Source of the DNA: Pragia fontium DSM 5563 = ATCC 49100 | Lineage (GTDB): Bacteria > Pseudomonadota > Gammaproteobacteria > Enterobacterales > Enterobacteriaceae | Assembly: GCF_900112475.1 (NCBI RefSeq) | Contig: NZ_FOLW01000004.1 | Coordinates: forward strand, 95,249 to 159,248 | Direction: 5' to 3' | Length of the DNA: 64,000 nucleotides | Shown: positions 41,347 through 50,583 of the stretch, in pieces | How positions within the stretch are numbered: the stretch's first letter is position 1 | Layout: every line of letters starts with the position of its first letter | Made by a program: the position numbers and the translations under genes | The notes under the pieces: generated by a model | The model's input: the letters and a program-made list of their open reading frames with translations, nothing else | Databases searched by the model: none | What the model was told of the DNA's origin: nothing

Positions 41347-42158
41347 AAAGCGAAGATATCGCTGACTTTGAATTTGACAACCACCCGTTAAGCGAAGGGA
41401 TTTGTCTGATTACTCGGTTAATTCGTGATGATTTTTCTGAGGAGCAAGTTTGGCATCAGCTTGACCTACTGGCAGAGAAAGCCAGAGCGGTTATTTCTGT
41501 CGATATCGATGCTGATGCGCAATTAGAGCAGTTATTGCACCTTTTCTATGGTACATGGGGATTTGGTGGTGCCGGTGGTATTTATAATTTATCCGATACG
41601 TTGTGGTTGGATAAAGTGTTAAAAACCCATCAGGGGGCTCCGTCATCCTTAGGCCTTATCTTAATGTATATCGCTGAACGCTTAGGTATTCCTCTTTATC
41701 CGGTTATTTTTCCAACGCAGTTATTAGTGAAAGCTGACTGGTTAGATGGGGAAAGCTGGGTGATTAATCCATTGAACGGTGAGACATTAACCTGTGATAT
41801 TTTGGATGCCTGGCTTAAGGGGCATTTAGGTATCAGTGCGAGTCTGGATTATGAAGACTTGAGTGATGCAGAAAATAGCCAGATTATTATGAAGCTGCTA
41901 ACGTCCCTAAAAGGGGCGTTGATGCAGGAAAATCAACCGGAGTTAGCCTTAAGAGCCAGTGAGCTGATGTTGAGCTTCGATCCGGAAGACCCTTATGAAA
42001 TTCGCGACCGCGGGCTGATCTACGCGCAACTGGAATGTCATCATATTGCCGCCAAAGATCTCGGCTATTTTGTTGAGCAGTGCCCGGAAGATCCGGTAAC
42101 GGAAATTATTAAGCTACAGCTTAATAGCATTGAACAGAGTAATATTACGCTTCACTAG
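41343..42158 (+). CDS. SirB1/SirC (YchA) family protein, transglutaminase-like with TPR
   Basis: A 271-residue protein with an N-terminal helical region, a transglutaminase-like core (FYGTWGFGGAGGIYNLSDT, SSLGLILMYIAERLGIPLYP) and C-terminal TPR-like helices (ALRASELMLSFDPEDPYEIR). It overlaps the upstream SirB2 gene by four bases. The catalytic status of the core is uncertain. Its role in the operon is unknown. Confidence 0.93.
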   Translation: MKSEDIADFEFDNHPLSEGICLITRLIRDDFSEEQVWHQLDLLAEKARAVISVDIDADAQLEQLLHLFYGTWGFGGAGGIYNLSDTLWLDKVLKTHQGAPSSLGLILMYIAERLGIPLYPVIFPTQLLVKADWLDGESWVINPLNGETLTCDILDAWLKGHLGISASLDYEDLSDAENSQIIMKLLTSLKGALMQENQPELALRASELMLSFDPEDPYEIRDRGLIYAQLECHHIAAKDLGYFVEQCPEDPVTEIIKLQLNSIEQSNITLH

Positions 42159-42217
42159 TCCGAGAAAAACGGAATCGAAGTTGCTTCAACCTGATTAAGA
42201 TTATCGATAAAAATTAA

Positions 42218-43084
<867 letters not shown>

Positions 43085-43112
43085 TAAGCATAAACGTTTA
43101 ACATAGACGTTT

Positions 43113-43142
43113 AAAAAGGGGAAACCACGGTTTCCCCTTTTT
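43113..43142 (+). terminator. Terminator of the hemA-kdsA operon
   Basis: AAAAAGGGGAAACC (43113-43126) pairs with GGTTTCCCCTTTTT (43129-43142). Confidence 0.92.
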
Positions 43143-43363
43143 GCCGCTTTTTTTCAGCAAGACTGACGTTTTTACCAGAGTAGGCTAAACGGAACTTATT
43201 ATTATTTAGTTGATTCCTAAAGTGTTGCGCTTGTATTAGGTTAAGATTGTTTCAGTAAATGCTACTAATTGTTTCAACGTGTTGATTAAGATTACTTGCA
43301 TGTTAGTATCTCCAAATTCTCAAAGGGTTGAGAACATCTTATTGCTGTTTAGGGAGATAGCGC

Positions 43364-43744
43364 ATGTTAAAAAAACTTTGTTTAATCGTACCATTAATCA
43401 TTTCTCCAACGGTTTTTGCCGGTAATGCTTATAGTGGCAAAGATTATTGTCAGATTAAGAAGGAGAAAATTCTTCAGCAAATGGAGTACGCTAAACAATA
43501 TAATAATATGAATCGGTTAGCCGGTTTAGAGCGTGCGTTGAGCAACGTTGAGGCACACTGCACAAACGGAAATTATCGTGCTAATGCCGAACAAAAGGTC
43601 GCAGATAAAGAGCGTAAGGTTGCCAAGCGACAGGCTGAGCTGGAAAAAGCCAGAGTATCTGGTAAAGCAGAGAAGATCGCTAAGAAAGAGCGTAAGCTGA
43701 GAGAAGCTGAGATCGAATTAGATGAAGCGCTAGGCCGTCTGTAG
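43364..43744 (+). CDS. Periplasmic DUF1090 (YqjC-like) protein
   Basis: A 126-residue protein with a signal peptide ending at TVFA-GNAY and two Cys (DYCQIK, EAHCTNG) that may form a disulfide. A highly charged C-terminal coiled coil follows (AEQKVADKERKVAKRQAELE). It matches DUF1090, exported proteins of unknown role. ATG follows AGGGAGATAGCGC. Confidence 0.88.
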   Translation: MLKKLCLIVPLIISPTVFAGNAYSGKDYCQIKKEKILQQMEYAKQYNNMNRLAGLERALSNVEAHCTNGNYRANAEQKVADKERKVAKRQAELEKARVSGKAEKIAKKERKLREAEIELDEALGRL

Positions 43745-43772
43745 TAAATCCATCAATCACGCATATTTTTAT

Positions 43773-43799
43773 GCCCTGCCAGAAATGACAGGGCTTTTT
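43773..43799. terminator. Terminator after the DUF1090 gene
   Basis: GCCCTG (43773-43778) pairs with CAGGGC (43789-43794), followed by TTTTT, between convergent genes. Confidence 0.85.
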
Positions 43800-43804
43800 A
43801 GTAT

Positions 43805-45505
43805 TTACGATAGTTTTTGCTCACTGGCAGCAAGGGCTTCCGTGATTGAGGCATAGAAGGCCAACTTACCCGTAATCGGCTTAATACCAGCTCTGGCTAA
43901 GGTCTTCAGCGGTTGATATTGGATATCGCAGTTAATCAACTCTGTTTCTGGCGGTAGGGCATCAATAAAGCGCTGGAAGGCACTCAACCCTCCTGCATCC
44001 AGTACCGGTACCGCATCCCACTGTAGGATAATAACCCGTTGATTTTCAATTAGGTTGGTAAGCTCGTTAAAGATCCGTTCAGCAGCAGCAAAAAATAGTG
44101 GGCCGCTAACTCGCATCACCAGACGGTTATCATTGGATTCGCCGATAATTTCGCTTAAACGCGTCATCCGAGCGATACGGCGCATAAACAGCAGAGAAGC
44201 CAGCACAATACCTACGGTAATGGCGATAACCATATCAAATAGTACCGTGAGGGACATGCATAACAGCATCACGATAATATCGTCTTTTGGCGCTCGCCTG
44301 AGGATATCCAGAACTTTATGAGCCTCACTCATATTCCATGCGACTAGTAGTAGCAATGATGACATGGCCGCTAGCGGTAAATAGGAGAGTGCCGGCGCCA
44401 ATATTAACAAGGCCATGATCACCAGAATAGCGTGAATGATGGCGGAAATTGGGGACGTTGCGCCAGCGCGAACGTTAGCGGCGGAGCGGGCAATGGCTGC
44501 CGTGGCGGTAATACCACCAAAGAAAGGCGCGGTAATATTGCCTAATCCCTGACCGATAAGCTCACCATTGGAATGGTGCTTCTTGCCGGTCATGCCGTCC
44601 AGCACAACGGCACACAATAATGATTCGATGGCACCCAGCATAGCCATGGAAAAAGCAGCAGGAAGCAGGGCTGAAAGGGTATTCCAGCTTAAGTCAAAAG
44701 CCTTGCCATTGCTGGCGGGGAGATCCCAAGGGAGGACAAATTGCGGCAAAATCGGCGGAATACCATTACCGCTACTGCCGTCCGGCATTAAATAGTGAAA
44801 TTTTGAGCCAATCGTTGCGACAGAGAAACCGAACCAAGAAAGAATCGCCATAACAGCGGTACCTGCCAATAGCGCTGGAAGGTGACCAGGAATGCGTAAT
44901 CCCAAACGTGGCCATAGAATAAGTACTGCCAGAGTAATGCTGGCGATAAGCGTATCAGCCCAGTTGATTGTCGGCATAGCAGAAGCCAGAGCAATCACTT
45001 TATCAATATAGTGTTCAGGGACATCCAGCGTCAGGCCAAAGAAATCCTTAACCTGCATAGTGGCGATGGTAATACCAATACCGGAGGTAAATCCCAACGT
45101 TACCGAAATAGGGATATATTCAATCAGGCGACCAAAGCGGGCTAGCCCCATAGCAATCAGGAAGAAACCTGACATCAGGGTGGCAATAAGTAAGCCAGAC
45201 AGGCCAAACTGTTGAGAAACAGGGTAGAGGATAACCACAAAGGCGGCAGTTGGACCGGAAACGCTATAGCGTGAACCACCGGTAACGGCAATCACAATAC
45301 CGGCAATGGCCGAAGTATAAAGACCGTATTGGGGGGGAACGCCACTGGCAATAGCCAAAGCCATCGCCAGTGGGATCGCAATAATACCCACGGTAATACC
45401 GGCAATAACATCTTTGAGAAAACGTTGTAGTGTGTAGGCTTCATGCCAACAAGCATCAATTAATGCGCTGAACGGTCTAATACCGTTAATTCCATGCTTT
45501 TTCAT
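43805..45505 (-). CDS. dauA: C4-dicarboxylate transporter DauA (SulP family)
   Basis: A 566-residue SulP (SLC26) inner-membrane transporter with a C-terminal cytoplasmic STAS domain (about residues 440-560; [20 protein letters not shown]). In E. coli DauA is the aerobic succinate carrier at acidic pH. The start [19 protein letters not shown] and the SulP signature [11 protein letters not shown] are clear. It follows kdsA closely, as dauA is near prs and kdsA in E. coli. Confidence 0.95.
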   Translation of the reverse strand: MKKHGINGIRPFSALIDACWHEAYTLQRFLKDVIAGITVGIIAIPLAMALAIASGVPPQYGLYTSAIAGIVIAVTGGSRYSVSGPTAAFVVILYPVSQQFGLSGLLIATLMSGFFLIAMGLARFGRLIEYIPISVTLGFTSGIGITIATMQVKDFFGLTLDVPEHYIDKVIALASAMPTINWADTLIASITLAVLILWPRLGLRIPGHLPALLAGTAVMAILSWFGFSVATIGSKFHYLMPDGSSGNGIPPILPQFVLPWDLPASNGKAFDLSWNTLSALLPAAFSMAMLGAIESLLCAVVLDGMTGKKHHSNGELIGQGLGNITAPFFGGITATAAIARSAANVRAGATSPISAIIHAILVIMALLILAPALSYLPLAAMSSLLLLVAWNMSEAHKVLDILRRAPKDDIIVMLLCMSLTVLFDMVIAITVGIVLASLLFMRRIARMTRLSEIIGESNDNRLVMRVSGPLFFAAAERIFNELTNLIENQRVIILQWDAVPVLDAGGLSAFQRFIDALPPETELINCDIQYQPLKTLARAGIKPITGKLAFYASITEALAASEQKLS

Positions 45506-45979
45506 CTTTGAATAAACCTAGCCATCAAAACGTGAAAAAAATGGCGGGCCGCCTAAGCCGCCCGTCGCAATTCTATTGGATAACCATACTCTTTTTAAAA
45601 ATATATTTCATGGGAATATATCAATTTATCCCGCTATTTATGAGTAACTCATCTGTAGCATCATTAATGTATATTAAAGCATCAATGAACACCTGTGTAC
45701 CGGCGGTGAACCTTTTGTTAAAAAGACAGTTAAGCCAGTCAGGGTGGCGTGTTCCGCGGTGGTGGGCCGATTTTAATTAACGTTATAATATATAAAATAA
45801 TTTCATGGTAATTAAAGTAATAAGATTGATTCATCAGGCAGCTAAATATTATTGGCTATTTTTGTTATTTAAACTGATGACTAACATTGAACCTTGAAAT
45901 AATGAAAAGTATCAACATTGAATCGTGGGAATAGGGGGAAAGTTGTCGGGTATCACTTCGAAGTATGCGGTAGGTTTAA
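45506..45979. other. Intergenic stretch between dauA and eco
   Basis: About 470 bp with no supported gene. A 90-codon frame on the plus strand here lacks a ribosome-binding site and normal composition. The dauA promoter is expected near 45510-45600. Confidence 0.5.
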
Positions 45980-46018
45980 TAAAAAGCCTTCAGAATCGGA
46001 AAGATAACTGAAGGCTTT
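45980..46018 (-). terminator. Terminator of eco
   Basis: On the minus strand, AAAGCCTTCAG and CTGAAGGCTTT arms are separated by about 15 bases and followed by TTATT. Confidence 0.85.
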
Positions 46019-46037
46019 AATGTTTAACGGTTAGACA

Positions 46038-46532
46038 TTACTTTACTTCAGCAGATTTAAAATCATCGGTTGAGGTCCAGATACGGTAACGAACTTGAAT
46101 GTCTTTTGGGGTGTAAATAACGATAGGTAATTTACTGTTATAACGTTCAAGCTGAGTAGCGCTTGGAATCACGACAAACGCATCGTGTTTTGTCTGGTCA
46201 GGGCAAGCCATCATGGTTGCCGCTGGGCCTGTTACATCACTCAGGACGAAATAGTTATATCCCCAGCCCTTGAGGTCTTTGGATTCAAACTTACCGCCTA
46301 ACATATGGCGATTACAGTCTACCTGCATGGTTTTACCCATGGAGATTTCAACTTTCAGATTATCTTCATTTTCCACGGTAGGCAGGAAGATAGCATGGCG
46401 AACCTGGCCTTTCTCTACTGCCGGGTAGGGGGCGACTTCTTTCAACGCTGGCGTTTTCTCAGTAGCAGATGCCAATACACTTGTGCTAGAAACGCATAAC
46501 AGAGTCGCAATAAAAGCGAGTTTTTTGTTCAT
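46038..46532 (-). CDS. eco: Ecotin, periplasmic serine protease inhibitor
   Basis: ATG 46532 follows AAGGAAAGTGGTGAA and starts a 164-residue precursor with signal MNKKLAFIATLLCVSSTSVL (cleavage near ASA). The mature part matches ecotin: APYPAVEKGQ, the reactive loop TMMACPD with the P1 Met, the disulfide pair VDCN/MACPD, and RYNSKLPIVIYTPKDI. It inhibits trypsin-fold proteases, including those of hosts and predators. It is divergent from the rsr-rtcBA operon, in the place where rtcR often stands. Confidence 0.96.
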   Translation of the reverse strand: MNKKLAFIATLLCVSSTSVLASATEKTPALKEVAPYPAVEKGQVRHAIFLPTVENEDNLKVEISMGKTMQVDCNRHMLGGKFESKDLKGWGYNYFVLSDVTGPAATMMACPDQTKHDAFVVIPSATQLERYNSKLPIVIYTPKDIQVRYRIWTSTDDFKSAEVK

Positions 46533-46835
46533 TTCACCACTTTCCTTCTTAAGATAAATCATTCATAAGCATTATATGCTGATTCTGTCGTTTGTGCCAC
46601 GTGCGGTTTTGTAAGGTTGTTGAAAAGATCGTGTTTATTATCTGCAAGCATCGCTTATTTTTTTCATTGTTTAAATTTTGATATCTACCGGCTAGATAAA
46701 AGGATAATTATTTATATAAATTTATAAAATAAATGAGTAATTGATTTTGGTGGTGGCTAAGTTCGCGAGCGTGAATAAATATTTATTCCTTATATATCAA
46801 TTTGTTAATTTTATTTTTTGTGATTTTTCAAAAGT

Positions 46836-46851
46836 TGGCACGGTTATCGCT
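46836..46851 (+). promoter_or_regulatory. Sigma-54 (RpoN) promoter of the rsr-Y RNA-rtcBA operon
   Basis: TGGCACG (46836-46842), GTTA, TCGCT (46847-46851): the -24 GG and -12 GC are 12 bases apart, near-consensus for sigma-54 (TGGCACG-N4-TTGCW). Transcription would start near 46862, about 140 bp before rsr. In other bacteria RtcR activates this operon through sigma-54. No rtcR gene is next to it here. Confidence 0.85.
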
Positions 46852-47004
46852 ATAAGCATATCCAGAAAGAGAAGATTAAAGGACGCACCGATAACAGAAT
46901 GCGTCACCACCGAACAAGTTAATGGTTGGTGGAGCCGGATAAATTGCAGGTTGAATAATTCGCAATATCCACCAATTTAAAATTTGTCTCAAAGGAGAAT
47001 GAGA

Positions 47005-48588
47005 ATGGCCAACAATCAATTATTCAAATCGCTAATGGGTCGTTTATTGCCAAAGGCAGATGCCATTAACGAAGCGGGTGGAACAGCTTATCAGTTTAGT
47101 GCAACGCACGCGTTGGCTCAGTATGCCGCAACCGGCTGCCTGAACGGCACCTATTATGCTTCAGCAGAAACTCAGTTAGAGAAAGTTCTGGGATTATGTG
47201 CTCAGGTTGAACCGCTGATGCTGGCAAAAATTGCGGTGTATTGCCGTGAATATGGTTATATGAAAGATATGCCCGCTTTATTATTAGCCTCGCTTTCGCT
47301 AAACGGAACCGAGTATTTATCCGCGGCATTTCCGCGAGTGGTGGATAACGGCAAAATGCTGCGTAACTTTGTACAAATTTTGCGTAGTGGCGCTGTAGGC
47401 CGGAAATCTTTAGGAACACGGCCTAAAAAACTGGTGCAGAACTGGTTGAATACGGCGAGTGAACAGGCTTTGTTATCTGCGGCGGTAGGAAATGCACCAT
47501 CGTTGGCAGACGTGGTTAAAATGGTTCACCCGAAGCCAGAAGAGAGTTGGAGAGAGGCTTTTTTTGCCTGGTTAATTGGGAAGCCTTATAACGAAGCGCA
47601 GTTACCGCCAGCGACGCGAGCATTCGAACAATATAAACGTACAGGTCAAAGTGAAAACGGCGAATTACCGGCGGTACCGTTTCAAATGCTGACCTCACTT
47701 GCGCTAACCACTGAAGATTGGGCGCAGATTGCACGACAAGGTAGCTGGCAGATGGTACGGATGAATTTAAATACCTTTGCTCGCCATGGTGTATTTGAGT
47801 TGCCGGGCATAGCGAAAGAGATTGCGGCTAAATTACGCGATAGAAACAATATTGCCCGAGCAAAAGTGTTTCCGTATCAGTTAATGACCGCCTATCAAGC
47901 GGCAAATCAGAGCATTCCTCTGGTGATCCGCGAAGCTTTACAGGATGCGTTGGAAATTGCGCTGGAAAATGTGCCAGCGATTAACGGAAAAGTGGTGGTA
48001 TGTCCGGATGTATCTGGCTCTATGCACTCTTCGATAACCGGTTATCGGCAGGGCGCAACCAGCGTGACGCGCTGTGTTGATGTGGCTGGATTGATTGCCG
48101 CAACGTATCTGCGCAAGCAGCGCGATACCTTAGTATTGCCGTTTGAGTTCAGCGTGGTTGGTGCTGACAGAGTTGGATTAAATCCACGGGATACCGTATT
48201 AACTAATGCTGCGAAGTTGGCAGCGGCCTGCGGTGGTGGAACTGACTGTAGTGCACCGTTGAAGTGGTTAAACGATAAAAATATTCAGGCGGATCTGGTT
48301 CTTTTGGTATCAGATAACGAGTCATGGATGAACGTCAATCGTTATGGCGATAAAGCAACGGAAACCATGCGCCAGTGGGAGCGGTTTAAACGGCGTAACC
48401 CGCAGGCAAAGCTGGTTTGTTTAGATATGCAGCCTTATGCCACATCTCAGGCACAGGAAAGGGACGATATTCTTAATATCGGCGGTTTCTCTGATGTGGT
48501 ATTCAAGATGATCACAGCATTTGCCCACGGACAGATGCAAAGTGAGCACTGGATAGGTGAGATAAATAAGGTGACGTTGTCACAATAA
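47005..48588 (+). CDS. rsr: Rsr, bacterial Ro60 orthologue (TROVE and vWA domains)
   Basis: ATG 47005, 7 bases after AGGAG (46993-46997), gives 528 residues starting MANNQLFKSLMGRLLPKAD. The TROVE HEAT-repeat ring (about residues 1-350) binds Y RNA and misfolded RNA ends. The von Willebrand A domain carries a MIDAS site (CPDVSGSMHSS, GGGTDCSAP, VSDNESW). Rsr/Ro60 proteins work with Y RNA to gate exoribonucleases such as PNPase in RNA decay. It is followed by four Y-RNA-like RNAs and rtcBA. Confidence 0.96.
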   Translation: MANNQLFKSLMGRLLPKADAINEAGGTAYQFSATHALAQYAATGCLNGTYYASAETQLEKVLGLCAQVEPLMLAKIAVYCREYGYMKDMPALLLASLSLNGTEYLSAAFPRVVDNGKMLRNFVQILRSGAVGRKSLGTRPKKLVQNWLNTASEQALLSAAVGNAPSLADVVKMVHPKPEESWREAFFAWLIGKPYNEAQLPPATRAFEQYKRTGQSENGELPAVPFQMLTSLALTTEDWAQIARQGSWQMVRMNLNTFARHGVFELPGIAKEIAAKLRDRNNIARAKVFPYQLMTAYQAANQSIPLVIREALQDALEIALENVPAINGKVVVCPDVSGSMHSSITGYRQGATSVTRCVDVAGLIAATYLRKQRDTLVLPFEFSVVGADRVGLNPRDTVLTNAAKLAAACGGGTDCSAPLKWLNDKNIQADLVLLVSDNESWMNVNRYGDKATETMRQWERFKRRNPQAKLVCLDMQPYATSQAQERDDILNIGGFSDVVFKMITAFAHGQMQSEHWIGEINKVTLSQ

Positions 48589-48601
48589 GGCGTTAAGTCA
48601 T

Positions 48602-48668
48602 GTGGCATAATGAATGATATTAGCAGTACGCGGAATTTATCTTCCCGATCATCATTATGTTATGCCAC
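48602..48668 (+). repeat. Long hairpin between rsr and the Y RNA array
   Basis: GTGGCATAA (48602-48610) pairs with TTATGCCAC (48660-48668), with inner AATGAT/ATCATT pairing (48613-48618 and 48651-48656). It lacks tRNA-like T or D arms and has no T run. It may be an RNase III processing site, or a decayed Y RNA keeping only its end stem. Confidence 0.6.
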
Positions 48669-48679
48669 ACCCAGATAAA

Positions 48680-48822
48680 GGGGGGAATGCCGATGGAACT
48701 ACATCACTACTAATGAGGAGGTCGCGGGTTCGAGTCCCGCCGGTTCCGCCACCATGGGGCCGTAGCTCAGGGGTAGAGCACCGGATGCTTGCATCCAACT
48801 GTTTCATCACTCTTGTCCCCCC
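48680..48822 (+). ncRNA. Y RNA-like RNA 1 with permuted tRNA module
   Basis: The ends pair as GGGGGG (48680-48685) with CCCCCC (48817-48822), and a second helix GATGGAAC/GTTTCATC forms the Rsr-binding stem. Inside is a tRNA in permuted order: T arm GCGGG-TTCGAGT-CCCGC (48724-48740), a 7-bp acceptor-like helix CGGTTCC/GGGGCCG (48741-48747/48756-48762, two G-U pairs) closed by GCCACCAT, then D arm TAGCTCAGGGGTAGAGCA. A GGATGC-TT-GCATCC hairpin follows. The layout matches YrlA-type bacterial Y RNAs. Confidence 0.85.
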
Positions 48823-48853
48823 GATTTTTGGGATAAGTTAAGTATCAGATACG

Positions 48854-48956
48854 GCAAACGGGTAACAAATGCCCGTTGGGATTACATGGTTAAGCCGGTT
48901 CGAATCCGGACTCCGTCAGGAGACAATCTCGACATGATTTGTTGTTACCGGTTTGC
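48854..48956 (+). ncRNA. Y RNA-like RNA 2, reduced
   Basis: A long end stem pairs 48854-48870 (GCAAACGGGTAACAAAT) with 48938-48956. Inside, the T arm CCGG-TTCGAAT-CCGG is kept, then a short hairpin CTCC-GTCA-GGAG in the acceptor position. No D arm and no GTTTCATC-type helix remain. The 5' side ATGC and TACAT resemble the other copies. Probably a divergent or decaying paralogue. Confidence 0.65.
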
Positions 48957-48967
48957 TTTTAAAATTA

Positions 48968-49077
48968 GCGGTAAATGCAGGCGAAACTACAGTGTTCCCG
49001 GTTCGAAGCCGGGTTGTTGAGAAATCAACAATAGCTCAATAGGTAGAGCGAGTGTTTCGTCAACGACTTGTTACCGC
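48968..49077 (+). ncRNA. Y RNA-like RNA 3 with permuted tRNA module
   Basis: The end stem is GCGGTAA (48968-48974) with TTACCGC (49071-49077), then GGCGAAAC/GTTTCGTC. T arm CCCGG-TTCGAAG-CCGGG (48997-49013); acceptor-like helix TTGTTGA/TCAACAA (49014-49020/49025-49031), seven perfect pairs closed by the GNRA tetraloop GAAA; D arm TAGCTCAATAGGTAGAGCG. It is the cleanest circular permutation of the four. Confidence 0.85.
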
Positions 49078-49088
49078 AGCAGAAAAAA

Positions 49089-49214
49089 GGGCGAATGCAG
49101 ATGGAACTACATCCAACGCAACGGTTGCGGGTTCAACTCCCGCCGGAATCTAACCAGGTTCCGTAGCTCAACTGGATAGAGCATTGTGACTGTTTCATCG
49201 CTCACTTGTCGCCC
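49089..49214 (+). ncRNA. Y RNA-like RNA 4 with permuted tRNA module
   Basis: The end stem is GGGCGA (49089-49094) with TCGCCC (49209-49214); Rsr-type helix GATGGAAC/GTTTCATC. T arm GCGGG-TTCAACT-CCCGC (49127-49143); acceptor-like helix CGGAATC/GGTTCCG (49144-49150/49157-49163) with loop TAACCA; D arm TAGCTCAACTGGATAGAGCA. It lies 66 bp before rtcB. Confidence 0.85.
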
Positions 49215-49280
49215 GACCTTAATATATATGGTGGATGGAAAAGCCAGCATAACGAACAAAAGAGATAACAAGGAACAATA

Positions 49281-50504
49281 ATGAAACCTTCAATTCAGGT
49301 AATGAACGTAGAACAGGGTCGTCCCGTGAAAATGTGGACTCAAGGTGTACCGGTAGAAGATGAAGCCAAGCGTCAACTAGAAAATACGGCCAAAATGCCG
49401 TTTATCTTTAAGCATATTGCGGTGATGCCGGATGTGCATTTAGGGAAAGGATCGACTATCGGTTCAGTCATTCCAACCGTTGGGGCGATTATCCCAGCTG
49501 CGGTTGGTGTGGATATTGGTTGTGGAATGATTGCTGCGAAAACGTCGCTACACGCCTGTGATTTACCGGATAGTCTGTCTGCTTTACGTGATGCTATTGA
49601 ACGCGCCGTCCCTCATGGACGCGTAGTGAATCGGGCTAAGCGTGATAAGGGAGCCTGGGGAGATGTACCCGAAGTGGTGAATCGTGCCTGGCTACAGTTG
49701 GATCCAGACTTCAAACAAATTATTGATAAATATCCAAAGCTGAAAAATACCAATAACCGTGTACATCTGGGGACGTTGGGAACCGGTAACCATTTTATCG
49801 AGGTTTGTCTGGATGAGAATCAAGCCGTGTGGTTTATGTTGCACTCCGGTTCACGAGGCATTGGAAATGCGATTGGTAACTTGTTTATTGAGTTGGCAAA
49901 GAAAGATATGCAGCGTCATTTTATCAATTTGCCCCATCAAGATTTGGCTTATTTGGTGGAAGGTAGTGAACATTATAACGATTATGTATTTGCCGTTGAT
50001 TGGGCGCAGCGCTATGCCCGTTTAAATCGTGAAACCATGATGAATAATGTGATTGCTGCGGCTCGTAGCGTGATTAGTAAGTCGTTTACCCTAGAGATGG
50101 AGGCGGTGAACTGCCACCATAACTATGTGCAGAAAGAACAGCACTTTGGGCAGGAAGTTCTGGTAACCCGTAAAGGGGCGGTGAGCGCTCAAGCCGGTGA
50201 ACTGGGAATTATTCCCGGCTCTATGGGAGCCAGATCCTTTATTGTTCGTGGTAAAGGTAATCAGGAAGCCTTCTGTTCATGTAGCCACGGAGCTGGGCGT
50301 ACTATGAGCCGTACCGAAGCCAAACGTCGTTTCTCTATTGAGGATCAAATTAAGGCCACCGAAGGGGTTGAATGTCGTAAAGATAGCGATGTGATTGATG
50401 AGATACCGATGGCTTATAAAGATATTGATGCCGTTATGGCTGCCCAATCAGAATTGGTTGAAATCGTACATACCTTAAAACAGGTTGTTTGCGTTAAAGG
50501 ATAG
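49281..50504 (+). CDS. rtcB: RNA-splicing ligase RtcB
   Basis: A 407-residue GTP- and Mn-dependent ligase joining RNA 2',3'-cyclic phosphate or 3'-phosphate ends to 5'-OH ends. Metal-site residues are in VGVDIGCGM, GTLGTGNHFIE, HSGSRGIGN and NCHHNYV; the guanylylated His is in CSCSHGAGRTMSR. ATG follows AACAAGGAACAATA. It is the RtcB1 type coupled with Rsr and Y RNA, and may repair tRNA or Y RNA cut by stress nucleases. Confidence 0.97.
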   Translation: MKPSIQVMNVEQGRPVKMWTQGVPVEDEAKRQLENTAKMPFIFKHIAVMPDVHLGKGSTIGSVIPTVGAIIPAAVGVDIGCGMIAAKTSLHACDLPDSLSALRDAIERAVPHGRVVNRAKRDKGAWGDVPEVVNRAWLQLDPDFKQIIDKYPKLKNTNNRVHLGTLGTGNHFIEVCLDENQAVWFMLHSGSRGIGNAIGNLFIELAKKDMQRHFINLPHQDLAYLVEGSEHYNDYVFAVDWAQRYARLNRETMMNNVIAAARSVISKSFTLEMEAVNCHHNYVQKEQHFGQEVLVTRKGAVSAQAGELGIIPGSMGARSFIVRGKGNQEAFCSCSHGAGRTMSRTEAKRRFSIEDQIKATEGVECRKDSDVIDEIPMAYKDIDAVMAAQSELVEIVHTLKQVVCVKG

Positions 50505-50507
50505 TGG

Positions 50508-50533
50508 ATGCGCCCGGTGAAGGGCGCATTTTT
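50508..50533 (+). terminator. Intrinsic terminator or attenuator between rtcB and rtcA
   Basis: ATGCGCCC (50508-50515) pairs with GGGCGCAT (50522-50529), followed by TTTTT, starting 4 bp after the rtcB stop. It could lower rtcA expression relative to rtcB. Confidence 0.8.
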
Positions 50534-50583
50534 CATCGCTGGAAATAAAAGAAATATTAAAAGAAATATTAAAAAGGAAAGGG

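Noticed and set aside
45508-45780. 90-codon frame divergent from dauA
   Set aside because: No good start signal; composition is atypical and it lies in the expected dauA promoter region.
46741-46980. 79-codon frame upstream of rsr
   Set aside because: It contains the sigma-54 promoter and has no ribosome-binding site; it is most likely promoter and 5' leader DNA.
48614-48841. 75-codon frame across the first Y RNA
   Set aside because: The interval is explained by base-paired RNA structure with tRNA-like arms.
48724-49180. Canonical tRNA genes or tRNA pseudogenes between rsr and rtcB
   Set aside because: T arms precede D arms and no anticodon arm lies between them in normal order. They are permuted modules inside Y RNA-like stems rather than ordinary tRNAs.
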